From assembly GCF_018417535.1 (NCBI RefSeq), contig NZ_CP070977.1:3472001-3536000 (forward strand): a DNA stretch of 64,000 nt, written 5' to 3'. Under the pieces are notes generated by a model that had not been told where the DNA came from, searched no databases, and saw nothing but the letters and a program-made list of their open reading frames with translations. Source of the stretch: Burkholderia pyrrocinia (GTDB lineage: Bacteria; Pseudomonadota; Gammaproteobacteria; Burkholderiales; Burkholderiaceae). The translations under genes and the position numbers were made by a program. Of the stretch, positions 38,639-48,435 are shown piece after piece (within the stretch, counting starts at the first letter, position 1; every line of letters begins with the position of its first letter).

Positions 38639-39247
38639 ATGTCGAAGCCGGAAGAGGGCGCGGTCGATCGCGCGTTCAATCGTTCGATGCTGGTGAAGCT
38701 CTTCGTCGTGGCCGGGCTGATGTTCGGTTTCGGCTTCGCGCTGATCCCGATGTATCGGGCGATCTGCCAGATCACCGGCATCAACAACCTGGTGCAGCGC
38801 GACGTCAGCGAGCGCGAGGTGAAGAACTCGCAGGTCGACTACAGCCGTACGGTGTCGGTCGAGTTCGATGCGAACGCGCGCGGCCCGCTCGGTTTCAAGC
38901 CGGAGCACAACAGCCTCGACGTGCACCCGGGCGAACTGACGACGATCGTGTACGACGTGACGAACGGGCAGGGCCGGCCGGTCGTTGCACAGGCGATTCC
39001 GAGCTACGCGCCGAAGCAGGCGACGGAGTTCTTCAAGAAGATCGAGTGCTTTTGCTTCACGCAGCAGACGCTGGCCGCGAACGAGTCGCGCAAGATGCCG
39101 GTGGTGTTCGTGATCGATCCGAAACTGCCGAAGGACGTGAAGACGATCACGCTGTCGTACACGTTCTTCGAGCTGAATACGCCGGCTGCGCCGGCGCCGG
39201 CGACGCGCAGTACCGCGGCGCAGGGCGCGGCGAAGCCGGACGCATGA
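38639..39247 (+). CDS. ctaG: Cytochrome c oxidase assembly protein CtaG (Cox11 family)
   Basis: The 202-residue protein has a single N-terminal helix (LFVVAGLMFGFGFALIPMYR) and a periplasmic Cox11 domain with the copper-binding CFCF in KKIECFCFTQQTLAANES and VVFVIDPKLPKDVKTITLSY. It inserts copper at the CuB site of subunit I. The C-terminus carries a short Ala/Pro tail. It is followed after 16 bp by the DUF2970 gene. Confidence 0.96.
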   Translation: MSKPEEGAVDRAFNRSMLVKLFVVAGLMFGFGFALIPMYRAICQITGINNLVQRDVSEREVKNSQVDYSRTVSVEFDANARGPLGFKPEHNSLDVHPGELTTIVYDVTNGQGRPVVAQAIPSYAPKQATEFFKKIECFCFTQQTLAANESRKMPVVFVIDPKLPKDVKTITLSYTFFELNTPAAPAPATRSTAAQGAAKPDA

Positions 39248-39263
39248 CGACGGAGGCGGGGCA

Positions 39264-39464
39264 ATGACGGAGGGCAAGCGGGGCGGATCGTTCGGCCAGG
39301 CGGTGAGAGCGGTGCTGTGGTCGTTCTTCGGGGTGCGCAAGCGGCGCGACCTCGAGGCCGACGCGACGCAGCTCAATCCGCTGCACGTGCTGATCGTCGC
39401 GTTGATCGCGGCCGGCGTGTTCATCGGCGTGCTGATCCTGATCGTGCGCGCCGTCGTGGGCTGA
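39264..39464 (+). CDS. DUF2970 small membrane protein
   Basis: The 66-residue protein has the DUF2970 pattern: AVRAVLWSFFGVRKRRDLEA followed by a single helix (HVLIVALIAAGVFIGVLILI). It is found between ctaG and subunit III in related genomes. A role in oxidase assembly is inferred from position only. Confidence 0.9.
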   Translation: MTEGKRGGSFGQAVRAVLWSFFGVRKRRDLEADATQLNPLHVLIVALIAAGVFIGVLILIVRAVVG

Positions 39465-39602
39465 GGCCCGCGGCTACGAAAGAATGCAGTGCGCAGCGCC
39501 ACGGTGCTGCGTGCAGGAAAGAGCGGTGGCGGTCGCGCCGCGCAAGAAATAAAGCCGGAGCGGTTTCCGGTACACAAATTGGACTGAAGTGGAGAATCAA
39601 GC

Positions 39603-40460
39603 ATGAGCGGTCAAAACCAGACCCCGTACTATTTCGTGCCGCATCCGTCGCAGCATCCGATCAGCGCGGCCATCGGCCTGCTGGTCATGCTCGGATCGGT
39701 GGCGCTGTGGATCAACGGTCACGACTGGGCGCCGTTTACGGCGCTGCTCGGCCTGCTGTGGTTGCTCTTCACGCTGTATCACTGGTTCGGCGACGCGATC
39801 GCCGAATCGGAAGGCGGTCATTACGGCAAGAACGTCGACAAGTCGTACCGCTGGAGCATGAGCTGGTTCATCTTCTCCGAAGTCATGTTCTTCGGCGCGT
39901 TTTTCGGCGCGCTGTTCTATGCGCGTGAAATCGCGCTGCACCAGCTCGGCAGCCTCGACTACAAGCTGATCTGGCCGGACTTCTCCGCCGTGTGGCCGAA
40001 CGAAGGCCCCGCCGCGCTCGCCGGTCACTTCAAGACGATGGGCCCGTGGCCGATCCCGACGCTGAACACCGCATTCCTGCTGTCGTCGGGCGTGACGCTG
40101 ACGATCTCGCACCACGCACTGCGCGACGATCATCGCAAGAAGGCGATCGCATGGCTGGCCGCGACGCTCGCGTTCGGTATCTGCTTCCTGTTCCTGCAGG
40201 GCTTCGAGTACTTCCACGCGTACAACGAACTGAACCTGACGCTGAACTCGGGCGTGTACGGTTCGACGTTCTTCCTGCTGACCGGCTTCCACGGCTTCCA
40301 CGTGTTCCTCGGCGGCACGATGCTCGCGGTGGTGCTGGTGCGGATGATCCGTGGCCACTTCAAGCCCGATCACCACTTCGCATTCGAAGGCGCCGCCTGG
40401 TACTGGCACTTCGTCGACGTCGTCTGGCTCGGCCTGTACGTCGTCGTCTACTGGCTGTAA
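39603..40460 (+). CDS. ctaE: Cytochrome c oxidase subunit III
   Basis: The 285-residue protein is a seven-helix subunit III: YFVPHPSQHPISAAIGLLVM, SWFIFSEVMFFGAFFGALFY, LTGFHGFHVFLGGTMLAVVL and the C-terminal WYWHFVDVVWLGLYVVVYWL, including the conserved Glu and His of the family. It stabilises the oxidase core. It closes the coxB-ctaE operon, which ends in a strong terminator. Confidence 0.97.
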   Translation: MSGQNQTPYYFVPHPSQHPISAAIGLLVMLGSVALWINGHDWAPFTALLGLLWLLFTLYHWFGDAIAESEGGHYGKNVDKSYRWSMSWFIFSEVMFFGAFFGALFYAREIALHQLGSLDYKLIWPDFSAVWPNEGPAALAGHFKTMGPWPIPTLNTAFLLSSGVTLTISHHALRDDHRKKAIAWLAATLAFGICFLFLQGFEYFHAYNELNLTLNSGVYGSTFFLLTGFHGFHVFLGGTMLAVVLVRMIRGHFKPDHHFAFEGAAWYWHFVDVVWLGLYVVVYWL

Positions 40461-40464
40461 TGGA

Positions 40465-40498
40465 AAAACGGCCCGCGCAGCAATGCGCGGGCCGTTTT
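40465..40498 (+). terminator. Terminator after ctaE
   Basis: A perfect 15-bp stem (40465-40479 with 40484-40498), GCAA tetraloop, A-tract on the left and TTTT on the right. It can act in both directions. Confidence 0.95.
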
Positions 40499-40530
40499 CA
40501 TTGGTGTTGGCGCGAGCCGACACCACCCTG

Positions 40531-40562
40531 GCGCCGCCGCGACTCAGTCAGGCGGCGCTTTT
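40531..40562 (+). terminator. Second possible terminator downstream of ctaE
   Basis: GCGCCGCC (40531-40538) pairs with GGCGGCGC (40551-40558), followed by TTTT. It lies in the convergent space between ctaE and the small minus-strand gene. Confidence 0.5.
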
Positions 40563-40627
40563 GCTTGGTGGCGCGGCTATGCGGCGAAATGTCACAGCGG
40601 TTGCAGCGGGCCGCGGCGGCAAATGCG

Positions 40628-40837
40628 TCAACGTCCGATCGGCAGGCCGGTCGAATGGATCCAGCCCATCCAGTTCGCGAGCAGGATGAACAGGAACAGC
40701 GAGACCGACAGCCCGACGCGGGTGGCGAGCGACCAGGCCATGCGTTTCGTGTGGCCGCGGTCGTGCATCATGAAGTAGAGCGCCGAGCCCATGCTGGCGA
40801 TGATGAGGACGAAGGCGATGGGAACGAGTATGTGCAT
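40628..40837 (-). CDS. Twin transmembrane helix small protein (DUF2909 type)
   Basis: The 69-residue product is nearly all membrane: helix one HILVPIAFVLIIASMGSALY, a short loop MMHDRGHTKR, helix two RVGLSVSLFLFILLANWMG. This is the twin-helix protein found beside SURF1 in beta-proteobacterial oxidase clusters. It is divergent from SURF1 across 84 bp. The function is unknown. The longer frame upstream of this start is antisense to SURF1. Confidence 0.85.
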   Translation of the reverse strand: MHILVPIAFVLIIASMGSALYFMMHDRGHTKRMAWSLATRVGLSVSLFLFILLANWMGWIHSTGLPIGR

Positions 40838-40921
40838 GACACGAACCGGACGACGGCAATTCGAAAGGAAGGGGATAATTATCGCACTTCGCTTTCGTGA
40901 ATGTGCCCGGCGGGCCGCACG

Positions 40922-41632
40922 ATGAAGATTCGCTGGCTGCCTGCGCTGCTGGTTCTCGTCGTCGTCGCGGTCACGATCCGTCTCGGTTTCTGGCAGCTCG
41001 ACCGCGCGCACCAGAAGGAAGCGCTGCAGGCGAGCATCGTGCGCTACGAGCATGCGGCGCCCGTCGATGTCGGCGCGCAGCCGATTCCGCTCGCGTCGAT
41101 CGAGTTTCATCGCGTGCGTGCGAAGGGCCGCTTCCTGCCCGAGCAAGCCGTGTTCCTCGACAATCGGCCGTATAACGACCAGCCGGGTTTTTACGTCGTG
41201 ATGCCGTTTAAACTCACGGGCGGCGGCGTCGTGCTCGTCAACCGTGGCTGGCTGCCGCGCAACATCGCCGATCGCACGGCGATCGAGTCGTTCGCGACGC
41301 CCACGGGCGACGTCGAGATCGTTGGCATCGCGCGCGCCGACGCGTCGCGCGCGTTCGAACTCGGCGAAGGCGGATCGGCGGCGCACCAGAAGATCCGGCA
41401 GAACCTGGACGTCGCCGCGTATGCGAAGGAAACTGGGCTGCCGCTGCAGCCGTTCGTGATCCAGCAGACGAGCGACGACGGCGACAAGCTCGTGCGCGAC
41501 TGGCCGGCGGCGACGACCGGCGTCGAGCGCAATTACGGTTACATGTTTCAGTGGTGGGCGATGGCGGCGGCCGCGCTCGGCTTCGGCCTGTATGCCGCGC
41601 GGCGTGCAACGAAGAAGTCGGCCGGCGCATGA
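40922..41632 (+). CDS. SURF1 family cytochrome oxidase biogenesis protein
   Basis: The 236-residue protein has the SURF1 layout: N-terminal helix (LLVLVVVAVTIRLGFWQLDR), a periplasmic domain with FLDNRPYNDQPGFYVVMPFK and VVLVNRGWLPRN, and a C-terminal helix (QWWAMAAAALGFGLYAARRA). SURF1 helps heme a insertion into subunit I. ATG at 40922 is preferred to 40901. Its stop overlaps a possible ATG of the next gene. Confidence 0.93.
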   Translation: MKIRWLPALLVLVVVAVTIRLGFWQLDRAHQKEALQASIVRYEHAAPVDVGAQPIPLASIEFHRVRAKGRFLPEQAVFLDNRPYNDQPGFYVVMPFKLTGGGVVLVNRGWLPRNIADRTAIESFATPTGDVEIVGIARADASRAFELGEGGSAAHQKIRQNLDVAAYAKETGLPLQPFVIQQTSDDGDKLVRDWPAATTGVERNYGYMFQWWAMAAAALGFGLYAARRATKKSAGA

Positions 41633-41697
41633 GTGCCATGCCATGCCAGGACGCGGCGCAAGCGCCGCGGGTTCGTTTCGAGAGGTCTGATTTGTCC

Positions 41698-42324
41698 ATG
41701 CAATCTTCCCGTCAGGGTCCGGCCGCTGCGCCGATCTCGCCTGCGGCCCGCAAGCGCGGCCGCTGGATGCTCGTGCTGCTGGGTCTCGTGTGCGCCGCGC
41801 CGATGCTCGCGTCGTACTTCACCTATTACGTGATCAAGCCGAAGGGCGGTTCGACGAACTACGGCACGCTGATCGAGCCGCAGCGCCCGATCCCGGCGGA
41901 TCTGCAGGTCACCGACGAAACCGGCAAGACGGTGCCGCTGTCGTCGCTGCGCGGCGTGTGGCTGTTCGTGATGACCGACCGCAGCGCGTGCGACGACGCC
42001 TGCGCGCAGAAGCTCTACTTCATGCGCCAGATCCGCGTCACGCAGGCGGGCGAACGGCACCGGATCACGATGGTGTGGTTGCGCAGCGATACGGGCGCGA
42101 TGCCGCCGAAGGTGCTGGAAGCCTACCCCGATACGCGCCGGCTCGTCGCCGATCCGGCCGCGGTGGCCGCCTGGCTGCCGGCCGACGCCGGCACGAAGGA
42201 CAGCGACCATATCTACATGGTCGACCCGAACGGCAACCTGATGATGCGTTTCCCGAAAGACCCGAATCCCGGCAAGATCAAGGCGGACGTCACGAAGCTG
42301 CTGAAGTGGTCGAGCATCGGCTAA
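41698..42324 (+). CDS. SCO-like thioredoxin-fold membrane protein of the oxidase cluster
   Basis: The product (208 residues from 41698) has one N-terminal helix (GRWMLVLLGLVCAAPMLASY) and a thioredoxin-like domain. CDDAC in TDRSACDDACAQKLY sits where SCO proteins carry CxxxC, and SDHIYMVDPNGNLMMRFP matches the SCO C-terminal strand. It may handle copper or thiols for oxidase assembly. The start is uncertain: ATG 41629 overlaps the SURF1 stop (ATGA), TTG 41692 fits AGAGG best, and ATG 41698 is the simple choice. Confidence 0.82.
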   Translation: MQSSRQGPAAAPISPAARKRGRWMLVLLGLVCAAPMLASYFTYYVIKPKGGSTNYGTLIEPQRPIPADLQVTDETGKTVPLSSLRGVWLFVMTDRSACDDACAQKLYFMRQIRVTQAGERHRITMVWLRSDTGAMPPKVLEAYPDTRRLVADPAAVAAWLPADAGTKDSDHIYMVDPNGNLMMRFPKDPNPGKIKADVTKLLKWSSIG

Positions 42325-42349
42325 GGCGATACAACGAGGCACCATTCCG

Positions 42350-43462
42350 ATGTCGTATCTATTGCAACTCGGCCTGATCGGCTTCTGCATCGCGCTGCTG
42401 CCGCTGTCGTACGTGTGGGTGAAGGCCGACGACAACAAGTTCCGCAAGCTCGTGTGGATCACCACGTTCCTGACCCTCGACCTGGTGATGTTCGGCGGCT
42501 TCACGCGGCTGACCGATTCGGGGCTCGGCTGCCCCGACTGGCCCGGCTGCTACGGCACGTCGTCGCCGTTCATCGCGCACGCCGCGATCACGGCCGCGCA
42601 CCAGGCGATGCCGACGGGCCCCGTCAGCATGACGAAGGCATGGATCGAGATGATCCACCGCTACTTCGCAATGGCGATCGGCGTGCTGATCATCGCGCAG
42701 GTCGTGATCGCGTGGTCCGCGCGGCTGCGCCGCCGCCCGCTGCACGTGTCGCCGTGGTGGCCGACGAGCCTGCTGCTGCTGATCCTCGTGCAGGGCGCGT
42801 TCGGCGCGTGGACGGTCACGATGAAGCTGCAGCCCGTGATCGTCACGATCCACCTGCTGCTCGGCCTCATGCTGCTCGGCACGCTCGGCTGGCTCGCGGC
42901 GCGGCAGACGCCGTTGCCGTCGCATGATCCCGAGGCCGGCCGCTACCGCGCGGCCGCGCTCGCGGCGCTCGTGCTGCTGGTCGTGCAGATCGCGCTCGGC
43001 GGCTGGGTGAGCACCAATTACGCGGTGCTCGCGTGTACCGATTTCCCGACCTGCAACGGCCAGTGGATCCCGCCGATGGATTTCCAGCACGGCTTCCACC
43101 TGTGGCGCGCGCTCGGGATGACGAAGGACGGCGACGCGATCACGCAGGATGCGCTGGTCGCGATCCACTGGACGCACCGCACGTTCGCGTTCGTCGTGGT
43201 CGCCTACCTGGTCGCGTTCGCGCTGAAGATGCGCCGCTTCGAATCGCTGCGGCGGCCCGCGAACGGCGTGCTGCTGGTCGTCCTGCTGCAGTTCGTGACG
43301 GGCCTGACCAACATCGTGCTGCAGTGGCCGCTGCCGGTCGCCGTCGCGCACAACGGCGGGGCCGCGATCCTGCTGCTGCTCGTCGTCATGTTAAACTTTC
43401 GCATCCTTTCAAGCCGCCCCGGCCGTGTCGCGCAGCCTGCGCGCGACGCCGCCCCGGCGTGA
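42350..43462 (+). CDS. ctaA: Heme A synthase (COX15/CtaA family)
   Basis: The 370-residue eight-helix protein has the conserved histidines and loops of the family: [20 protein letters not shown], the Glu and His in [34 protein letters not shown] with the Cys pair, and [15 protein letters not shown]. It oxidises the heme O methyl group to give heme A. It forms a unit with ctaB (stop to start 8 bp) and the second SCO gene. Confidence 0.95.
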   Translation: MSYLLQLGLIGFCIALLPLSYVWVKADDNKFRKLVWITTFLTLDLVMFGGFTRLTDSGLGCPDWPGCYGTSSPFIAHAAITAAHQAMPTGPVSMTKAWIEMIHRYFAMAIGVLIIAQVVIAWSARLRRRPLHVSPWWPTSLLLLILVQGAFGAWTVTMKLQPVIVTIHLLLGLMLLGTLGWLAARQTPLPSHDPEAGRYRAAALAALVLLVVQIALGGWVSTNYAVLACTDFPTCNGQWIPPMDFQHGFHLWRALGMTKDGDAITQDALVAIHWTHRTFAFVVVAYLVAFALKMRRFESLRRPANGVLLVVLLQFVTGLTNIVLQWPLPVAVAHNGGAAILLLLVVMLNFRILSSRPGRVAQPARDAAPA

Positions 43463-43470
43463 CCGCCCCC

Positions 43471-44373
43471 ATGCAAAGCACCCTCTCCCAATCGCCCGGT
43501 AGCCGTTTTTCCCAGTACATGGCGCTGACGAAGCCGCGTGTCACGCAGCTCGCGGTGTTCTGCGCGGTGATCGGCATGTTCCTCGCGACGCCGGGCATGG
43601 TGCCGTGGCATGTGCTGATCGGCGGCACGGTCGGCATCTGGCTGCTGGCCGGCGCCGCGTTCGCGATCAACTGCCTCGTCGAACAGAAGATCGACGCGAT
43701 GATGCGTCGTACCGCATGGCGCCCGTCCGCGCGCGGCGAGATCACGACGCCGCAGATCCTGGTGTTCTCGGCCGTGCTCGGCAGCGTCGGCGCATGGACG
43801 CTCTATACGTTCACGAACCCGCTGACGATGTGGCTGACGATCGCGACGTTCGTCGGCTACGCGGTGATCTACACGCTGCTGCTCAAGCCGATGACGCCGC
43901 AGAACATCGTGATCGGCGGCGCGTCGGGCGCGATGCCGCCGGCGCTCGGGTGGGCCGCGGTCACCGGCGCGGTGCCCGGCGACGCGTGGATCCTCGTGCT
44001 GATCATCTTCGTGTGGACGCCGCCGCATTTCTGGGTACTCGCGCTCTATCGCCGCAAGGATTACGAGAGCGCGGGGCTGCCGATGCTGCCCGTCACGCAC
44101 GGCGAGAAGTTCACGCGGCTGCACATCCTGCTGTACACGGTGATCCTGTTCGCCGTTACGCTGATGCCGTTCATCTCCGGGATGAGCGGGGCAGTCTACC
44201 TGACGAGCGCAGTGCTGCTCGGCGCGGTGTTCCTCGCGTATGCGTGGAAGATCTACCGCGACTATTCGGACGAACTCGCCCGCAAGGCCTTCCGCTACTC
44301 GATCGTCTATCTGTCGCTGCTGTTCGCGGCGCTGCTCGTCGATCACTATGCACGCCCGCTGCTCGGCGTGTAA
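43471..44373 (+). CDS. ctaB: Protoheme IX farnesyltransferase (heme O synthase)
   Basis: The 300-residue UbiA-family prenyltransferase has the first Asp-rich motif region [20 protein letters not shown] and the second, [19 protein letters not shown], with nine predicted helices. It farnesylates heme B to heme O for CtaA. ATG at 43471 gives the expected N-terminus; GTG at 43459 overlaps the ctaA stop (GTGA) and is an alternative. Confidence 0.96.
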   Translation: MQSTLSQSPGSRFSQYMALTKPRVTQLAVFCAVIGMFLATPGMVPWHVLIGGTVGIWLLAGAAFAINCLVEQKIDAMMRRTAWRPSARGEITTPQILVFSAVLGSVGAWTLYTFTNPLTMWLTIATFVGYAVIYTLLLKPMTPQNIVIGGASGAMPPALGWAAVTGAVPGDAWILVLIIFVWTPPHFWVLALYRRKDYESAGLPMLPVTHGEKFTRLHILLYTVILFAVTLMPFISGMSGAVYLTSAVLLGAVFLAYAWKIYRDYSDELARKAFRYSIVYLSLLFAALLVDHYARPLLGV

Positions 44374-44391
44374 CCGCACGGTTTGAACGCA

Positions 44392-45009
44392 ATGCTCCAT
44401 TCACGGTTCGGGCGCCGCGCGCGCCAAGGCTGGATGCTCGCGTGTGCATTCACGGCAGCGCTGCTGCTCGCCGGATGCGACAACGCGCCGAAATTCCAGA
44501 ATCTCGACATCACCGGCAACACGCAGTTCGGCAACGACTTCTCGCTGCCCGATACCGCCGGCAAGGTGCGCACGCTTGCCGACTTCAAGGGCCGTGCAGT
44601 CGTGATGTTCTTCGGCTATACGCACTGCCCGGACGTGTGCCCGACGACGATGGCCGAACTGTCCGAGGCGCTGAAGCAGCTTGGGCCCGATGCCGCGAAG
44701 CGCGTGCAGGTGCTGTTCGTCACCGTCGATCCGGAGCGCGACACGCCAGCGCTGCTCGGCCAGTACGTGCCCGCGTTCGATCCGTCGTTCATCGGCCTGC
44801 GGCCGGCCGACGAAGCGGCGCTGAAGAAGGTCACGAAGGATTTCCGCGTGTATTACGCGAAGGTGCCCGGCAAGACGCCCGGCAGCTACACGATGGATCA
44901 CACCGCCGCGAGCTACGTGTTCGATCGCGACGGCAAGCTGCGCCTGTTCGTGCGCGACGGCCAGGGCGCCGGCCCGTGGGTCCACGACCTGAAGCTGCTG
45001 GTCGACTGA
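44392..45009 (+). CDS. SCO1/SenC family copper chaperone lipoprotein
   Basis: The 205-residue protein has a lipobox (LLLAGC) and a classic SCO domain: FFGYTHCPDVCPTTMAELSE with the copper-binding Cys79 and Cys83, VLFVTVDPERDTPALLGQYV, and the His ligand in SYTMDHTAASYVFD. It delivers copper to, or reduces, the CuA site of subunit II. TTG at 44383 is an alternative start. It ends the ctaA-ctaB group. Confidence 0.95.
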   Translation: MLHSRFGRRARQGWMLACAFTAALLLAGCDNAPKFQNLDITGNTQFGNDFSLPDTAGKVRTLADFKGRAVVMFFGYTHCPDVCPTTMAELSEALKQLGPDAAKRVQVLFVTVDPERDTPALLGQYVPAFDPSFIGLRPADEAALKKVTKDFRVYYAKVPGKTPGSYTMDHTAASYVFDRDGKLRLFVRDGQGAGPWVHDLKLLVD

Positions 45010-45153
45010 CCGGCATTCGCCGGGCGCCCGGCCCGGCGTTTCGCGTGACGGCCGTGTTGCGCCGTCGCGCTTTCTCTCTTTCCCTTGTCGTCTGCATGCG
45101 CTGCCCGCCGGGCGGTGCGCCGGCACGCGCCTGTGTGCCGCGCAGGTGCCGCG

Positions 45154-45444
45154 TTACGGCAGCGCCGGCACGTTGAAGCCGGATGCGGCGCGCGTGATCC
45201 GGAATTCCGTCACGCGATACGTCGCGAGCCCCTCGGTGACGAACGGGTCGGTCTTCAGGATCGCGTCGAGTTCGTCGCGATCGATGCGGGCCGCGAGGAT
45301 CACGCCGCCTTCGCGCGGCACCTTCGGCCCCGCCGCGATGAAGATGCCCTTGTCGAGCAGCGGCTGCAGATACGCACGGTGGCGTTCGAGCGCGTCGTCG
45401 ATGCGCTCGAGGGACGCGGTGTAGTGGATGTCGATGACGTACAT
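45154..45444 (-). CDS. YciI family protein
   Basis: The 96-residue product is a single ferredoxin-like YciI domain: [39 protein letters not shown] and the Asp of [13 protein letters not shown]. The family has few known activities. The ATG at 45444 fits the domain edge; the frame beyond it is antisense. It stands alone between the SCO gene and the chemoreceptor. Confidence 0.9.
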   Translation of the reverse strand: MYVIDIHYTASLERIDDALERHRAYLQPLLDKGIFIAAGPKVPREGGVILAARIDRDELDAILKTDPFVTEGLATYRVTEFRITRAASGFNVPALP

Positions 45445-45586
45445 GGATGGCCCCGGAATGGCGCCGGCGCTTCGCGCGCCGGCCAGCCGGTCTTTGTAGC
45501 ACAGCGGATGCGGGCTGTCGCGCCGGCGGGCGCGTGGCGGGGCGACGGCTGTGTGTCGGCCGCCGGTTCGCCGCACCGGCGCGTAT

Positions 45587-45613
45587 TCAAGTTGTAAGCC
45601 TCGTTGCCGTAAA
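45587..45613 (+). promoter_or_regulatory. Likely FliA (sigma-28) promoter of the chemoreceptor gene
   Basis: TCAAGTTG, an 11-bp spacer and GCCGTAAA align with the enterobacterial FliA consensus TAAAGTTT-N11-GCCGATAA, with correct spacing. It lies 73 bp before the start of a chemotaxis receptor gene, the expected kind of target. Confidence 0.7.
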
Positions 45614-45686
45614 TAGATGGGCAACCGTTTGCGCGCGACAGGCCGTTCGTGCGCATCGTGTGATCGACATCGACAAAGGCACGCAG

Positions 45687-47312
45687 ATGAGCAGATTGAG
45701 TTTGAACCGCAAGCTGTGGCTCGCGCTTGCGCTGGTATGGATCGGTCTCCTGGGCGTCGGCGCATGGAGCGCCTACGAGACGCGCGCGACGATGCTCGCC
45801 GAACGCAAGGCCGGCATCGCGAATCTCGTCGACTCGGCAGCAGGCATCGTGACGGCGTATCACGCGCTCGCGCAGAGCGGCGCGCTGCCCGAGGCCGACG
45901 CGAAGCGCGATGCGCTCGCGAGCCTTGCCGCGATGCGCTACGGCGATTCGGGCTACGTGTTCGTGATGGACTCGAAGCCGGTCGTGCTGATGCATCCGAC
46001 GCTGCCGAAGCTGGTCGGCACGCAGGTCGGCGACTATCTCGATCCGGACGGCAAGCCGCTGTTCGTCACGATCCTGGATGCCGCGAAGGCGACCGGCAGC
46101 GGCTTCGCCGAATATCGCGGACGGCTGCCGCACAGCGAGACCGCCGTGCCGAAGATCAGCTACGTCACGCGTTTCGCGCCGTGGGACTGGAACATCTCGA
46201 GCGGCGTCTTCCTGAAGGACATCGACACCATCTACTACCGGACGCTGCTCGGCCACCTCGCGGTCGTGTTCGTGATCGGCTTCGTGATCAGCGCCGCGAT
46301 GCTGGTGATCATCCGCAACGTGCGCGCCAGCCTCGGCGGCGAACCCGACGAAGCGGCCGCGCTCGCGGCCCGCATCGCGCAGGGCGACCTGACGCAGCCG
46401 GTGTCCGTGCGCGCGGGCGACCGCACGAGCATGATGGCCGCGATGCGCGACATGCAGGCGCGGCTGCAGGCGACGATCGGCGGGATTCGCCAGTCGGCCG
46501 AAGCGATCGCGTCGGCGAGCCGCGAGATCTCGGCCGGCAACGATGACCTGTCGCAGCGCACCGAGGAGCAGGCCGCGTCGCTGGAAGAAACGGCCGCGAG
46601 CATGGAGCAACTGACCGCGACGGTGAAGCAGAATGCGGACAACGCGCGACAGGCGAGCGGGCTTGCGAACAACGCGTCGGACATCGCGCGCACGGGGAGC
46701 GACGTCGTGAACCGCGTGATCGGCACGATGGGCGAGATCGACGACAGCTCGCGCAAGATCGCCGACATTATCGGCGTGATCGAGGGCATCGCGTTCCAGA
46801 CCAACATCCTTGCACTGAACGCGGCGGTCGAGGCCGCGCGCGCGGGCGAGCAGGGCCGCGGCTTCGCGGTGGTCGCGGGCGAAGTGCGCTCGCTCGCGCA
46901 GCGCAGCGCGACGGCCGCGAAGGAGATCCGCGAGCTGATCGTCGACTCGGTCGAGCGCGTGCGCAACGGCTCGACGCTGGTCGGCCAGGCCGGCACGACG
47001 ATGGGCGAGATCCTGCAGGCCGTCGCGCGCGTGACCGACATCATGGGCGAGATCGCGGCCGCATCCGAGGAGCAGGCGAGCGGCATCACGCAGGTCGGGC
47101 GTGCCGTCACGCAGATGGACCAGGTCACGCAGCAGAACGCGGCGCTCGTCGAGGAGGCCGCCGCGGCCGCCGCGTCGCTGCAGGAACAGGCCGCGCGGCT
47201 GCGCGATGCGATCGGCGCGTTCCGGGTCGTCGGCGCCGGCGGCGTTTCGTCGGGTCGGGCAGTCGAGCCCGCGTTCGGCACGAAGGCGGCCGACGAAGCA
47301 GTGGTCGCGTGA
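45687..47312 (+). CDS. Methyl-accepting chemotaxis protein with single-Cache sensor
   Basis: The 541-residue receptor has an N-terminal helix ([18 protein letters not shown]), a single-Cache periplasmic domain (about 35-185: [33 protein letters not shown]), a second helix, a HAMP region (about 210-260) and a signalling domain with the hairpin tip [20 protein letters not shown]. Methylation-type helices flank it. There is no C-terminal NWETF pentapeptide, so it may rely on other receptors for CheR docking. The ligand is unknown; single-Cache receptors often sense small organic acids. Confidence 0.93.
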   Translation: MSRLSLNRKLWLALALVWIGLLGVGAWSAYETRATMLAERKAGIANLVDSAAGIVTAYHALAQSGALPEADAKRDALASLAAMRYGDSGYVFVMDSKPVVLMHPTLPKLVGTQVGDYLDPDGKPLFVTILDAAKATGSGFAEYRGRLPHSETAVPKISYVTRFAPWDWNISSGVFLKDIDTIYYRTLLGHLAVVFVIGFVISAAMLVIIRNVRASLGGEPDEAAALAARIAQGDLTQPVSVRAGDRTSMMAAMRDMQARLQATIGGIRQSAEAIASASREISAGNDDLSQRTEEQAASLEETAASMEQLTATVKQNADNARQASGLANNASDIARTGSDVVNRVIGTMGEIDDSSRKIADIIGVIEGIAFQTNILALNAAVEAARAGEQGRGFAVVAGEVRSLAQRSATAAKEIRELIVDSVERVRNGSTLVGQAGTTMGEILQAVARVTDIMGEIAAASEEQASGITQVGRAVTQMDQVTQQNAALVEEAAAAAASLQEQAARLRDAIGAFRVVGAGGVSSGRAVEPAFGTKAADEAVVA

Positions 47313-47516
47313 CGCGGGCTGGTTGATGCGCGCCACGCACAAACGCAACTAACGGCCAAGCCGCGCATCGTCTGCCGGCACCGCCGCGGTGCATATCCAT
47401 ATGAGCGGGATGTATTTCACTTCCCGCCGATCCTGTGACACCATTTGCGCCTTCCTGCGAGTCGGGGCATACCCGTATCGCGCCCCATTTCCAGTAAGCA
47501 AGAAAGCGAGAAACAG

Positions 47517-48332
47517 ATGAAGCGTCGCAGTCTCCTGAAGGTATTTTCCGTGCTGGCCGCCGGTGCAGCGCTGACGCTGTCGGCAGGTGCGCATGCCGAG
47601 GACAAGGTGATCAAGGTCGGCACGGTCGCCGGCCCGGATTCGGAAGTGTGGCAACTCGTGCAGAAGGTCGCGAAGGAGAAGGAAGGCCTGAACGTGAAGG
47701 TCATCGAGTTCAACGACTACGTGCAGCCGAACGCGGCGCTCGACTCGGGCGACCTCGACGCGAACAGCTTCCAGCATCAGCCCTACCTCGACAGCCAGGT
47801 GAAGCAGCGCGGCTACAAGATCGTCAGCGCGGGCCTGACCTACATTTCGCCGATCGGCGTGTATTCGAAGAAGTTCAAGTCGCTGAAGGATCTGCCGCAA
47901 GGCGCGAAGCTCGCGGTGCCGAACGACCCGTCGAACGAGAACCGCGCGCTGCTGCTGTTGCAGACGCAGGGTGTGATCAAGCTGAAGGCGGGCGCCGGCA
48001 CGGGCGGCAACAACGCGACGGTGCTCGACATTGCCGAGAACCCGAAGAAGCTGAAGATCTCCGAGCTCGACGCCGCGCAACTGCCGCGCGTGCTGTCGGA
48101 CGTCGACGCGGCCGTGATCAACACGAACTACGCGCTGGCCGCGAACCTGCAGCCGACCAGGGACGCGATCGCGCTCGAAGCGCTGACGAGCCCGTACGCG
48201 AACCTGATCGCCGTGCGCGCGAAGGACAAGGACCAGCCGTGGGTGAAGAAGCTGGTCAAGGCGTACCAGTCGCCGGAAGTGAAGGAATTCATCAAGAAGC
48301 AGTTCAAGGGCTCGATGGTCGCGTCGTTCTGA
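47517..48332 (+). CDS. MetQ/NlpA-type substrate-binding protein without lipobox
   Basis: The 271-residue protein matches the MetQ/NlpA family: IKVGTVAGPDSEVWQLVQKV, NAALDSGDLDANSFQHQPYL, and KLAVPNDPSNENRALLLLQT. Members bind methionine or related amino acids for MetNI importers. It has a cleavable signal peptide (ending AGAHA) but no lipobox cysteine, so it should be soluble in the periplasm. No metN or metI adjoins it, so it must work with a distant transporter. No SAM or other riboswitch is apparent upstream. Confidence 0.9.
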   Translation: MKRRSLLKVFSVLAAGAALTLSAGAHAEDKVIKVGTVAGPDSEVWQLVQKVAKEKEGLNVKVIEFNDYVQPNAALDSGDLDANSFQHQPYLDSQVKQRGYKIVSAGLTYISPIGVYSKKFKSLKDLPQGAKLAVPNDPSNENRALLLLQTQGVIKLKAGAGTGGNNATVLDIAENPKKLKISELDAAQLPRVLSDVDAAVINTNYALAANLQPTRDAIALEALTSPYANLIAVRAKDKDQPWVKKLVKAYQSPEVKEFIKKQFKGSMVASF

Positions 48333-48361
48333 ACGCCGCACACCGGTCGGACCGCTGAACG

Positions 48362-48384
48362 AAAAGGGCCTGCGGGCCCTTTTT
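48362..48384 (+). terminator. Terminator after the MetQ-like gene
   Basis: AAAAGGGCC (48362-48370) pairs with GGCCCTTTT (48375-48383) around TGCG, with T-tract on the right. Confidence 0.9.
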
Positions 48385-48435
48385 CATTGGCGCGGCCGAT
48401 TGGCGGCCGCGCGGCGCCCGGCGGTCAGCGCTCGC

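Noticed and set aside
47313..47516. SAM riboswitch upstream of the MetQ-like gene
   Set aside because: No SAM-riboswitch-like stems or conserved core could be recognised by eye in this 204-bp stretch.
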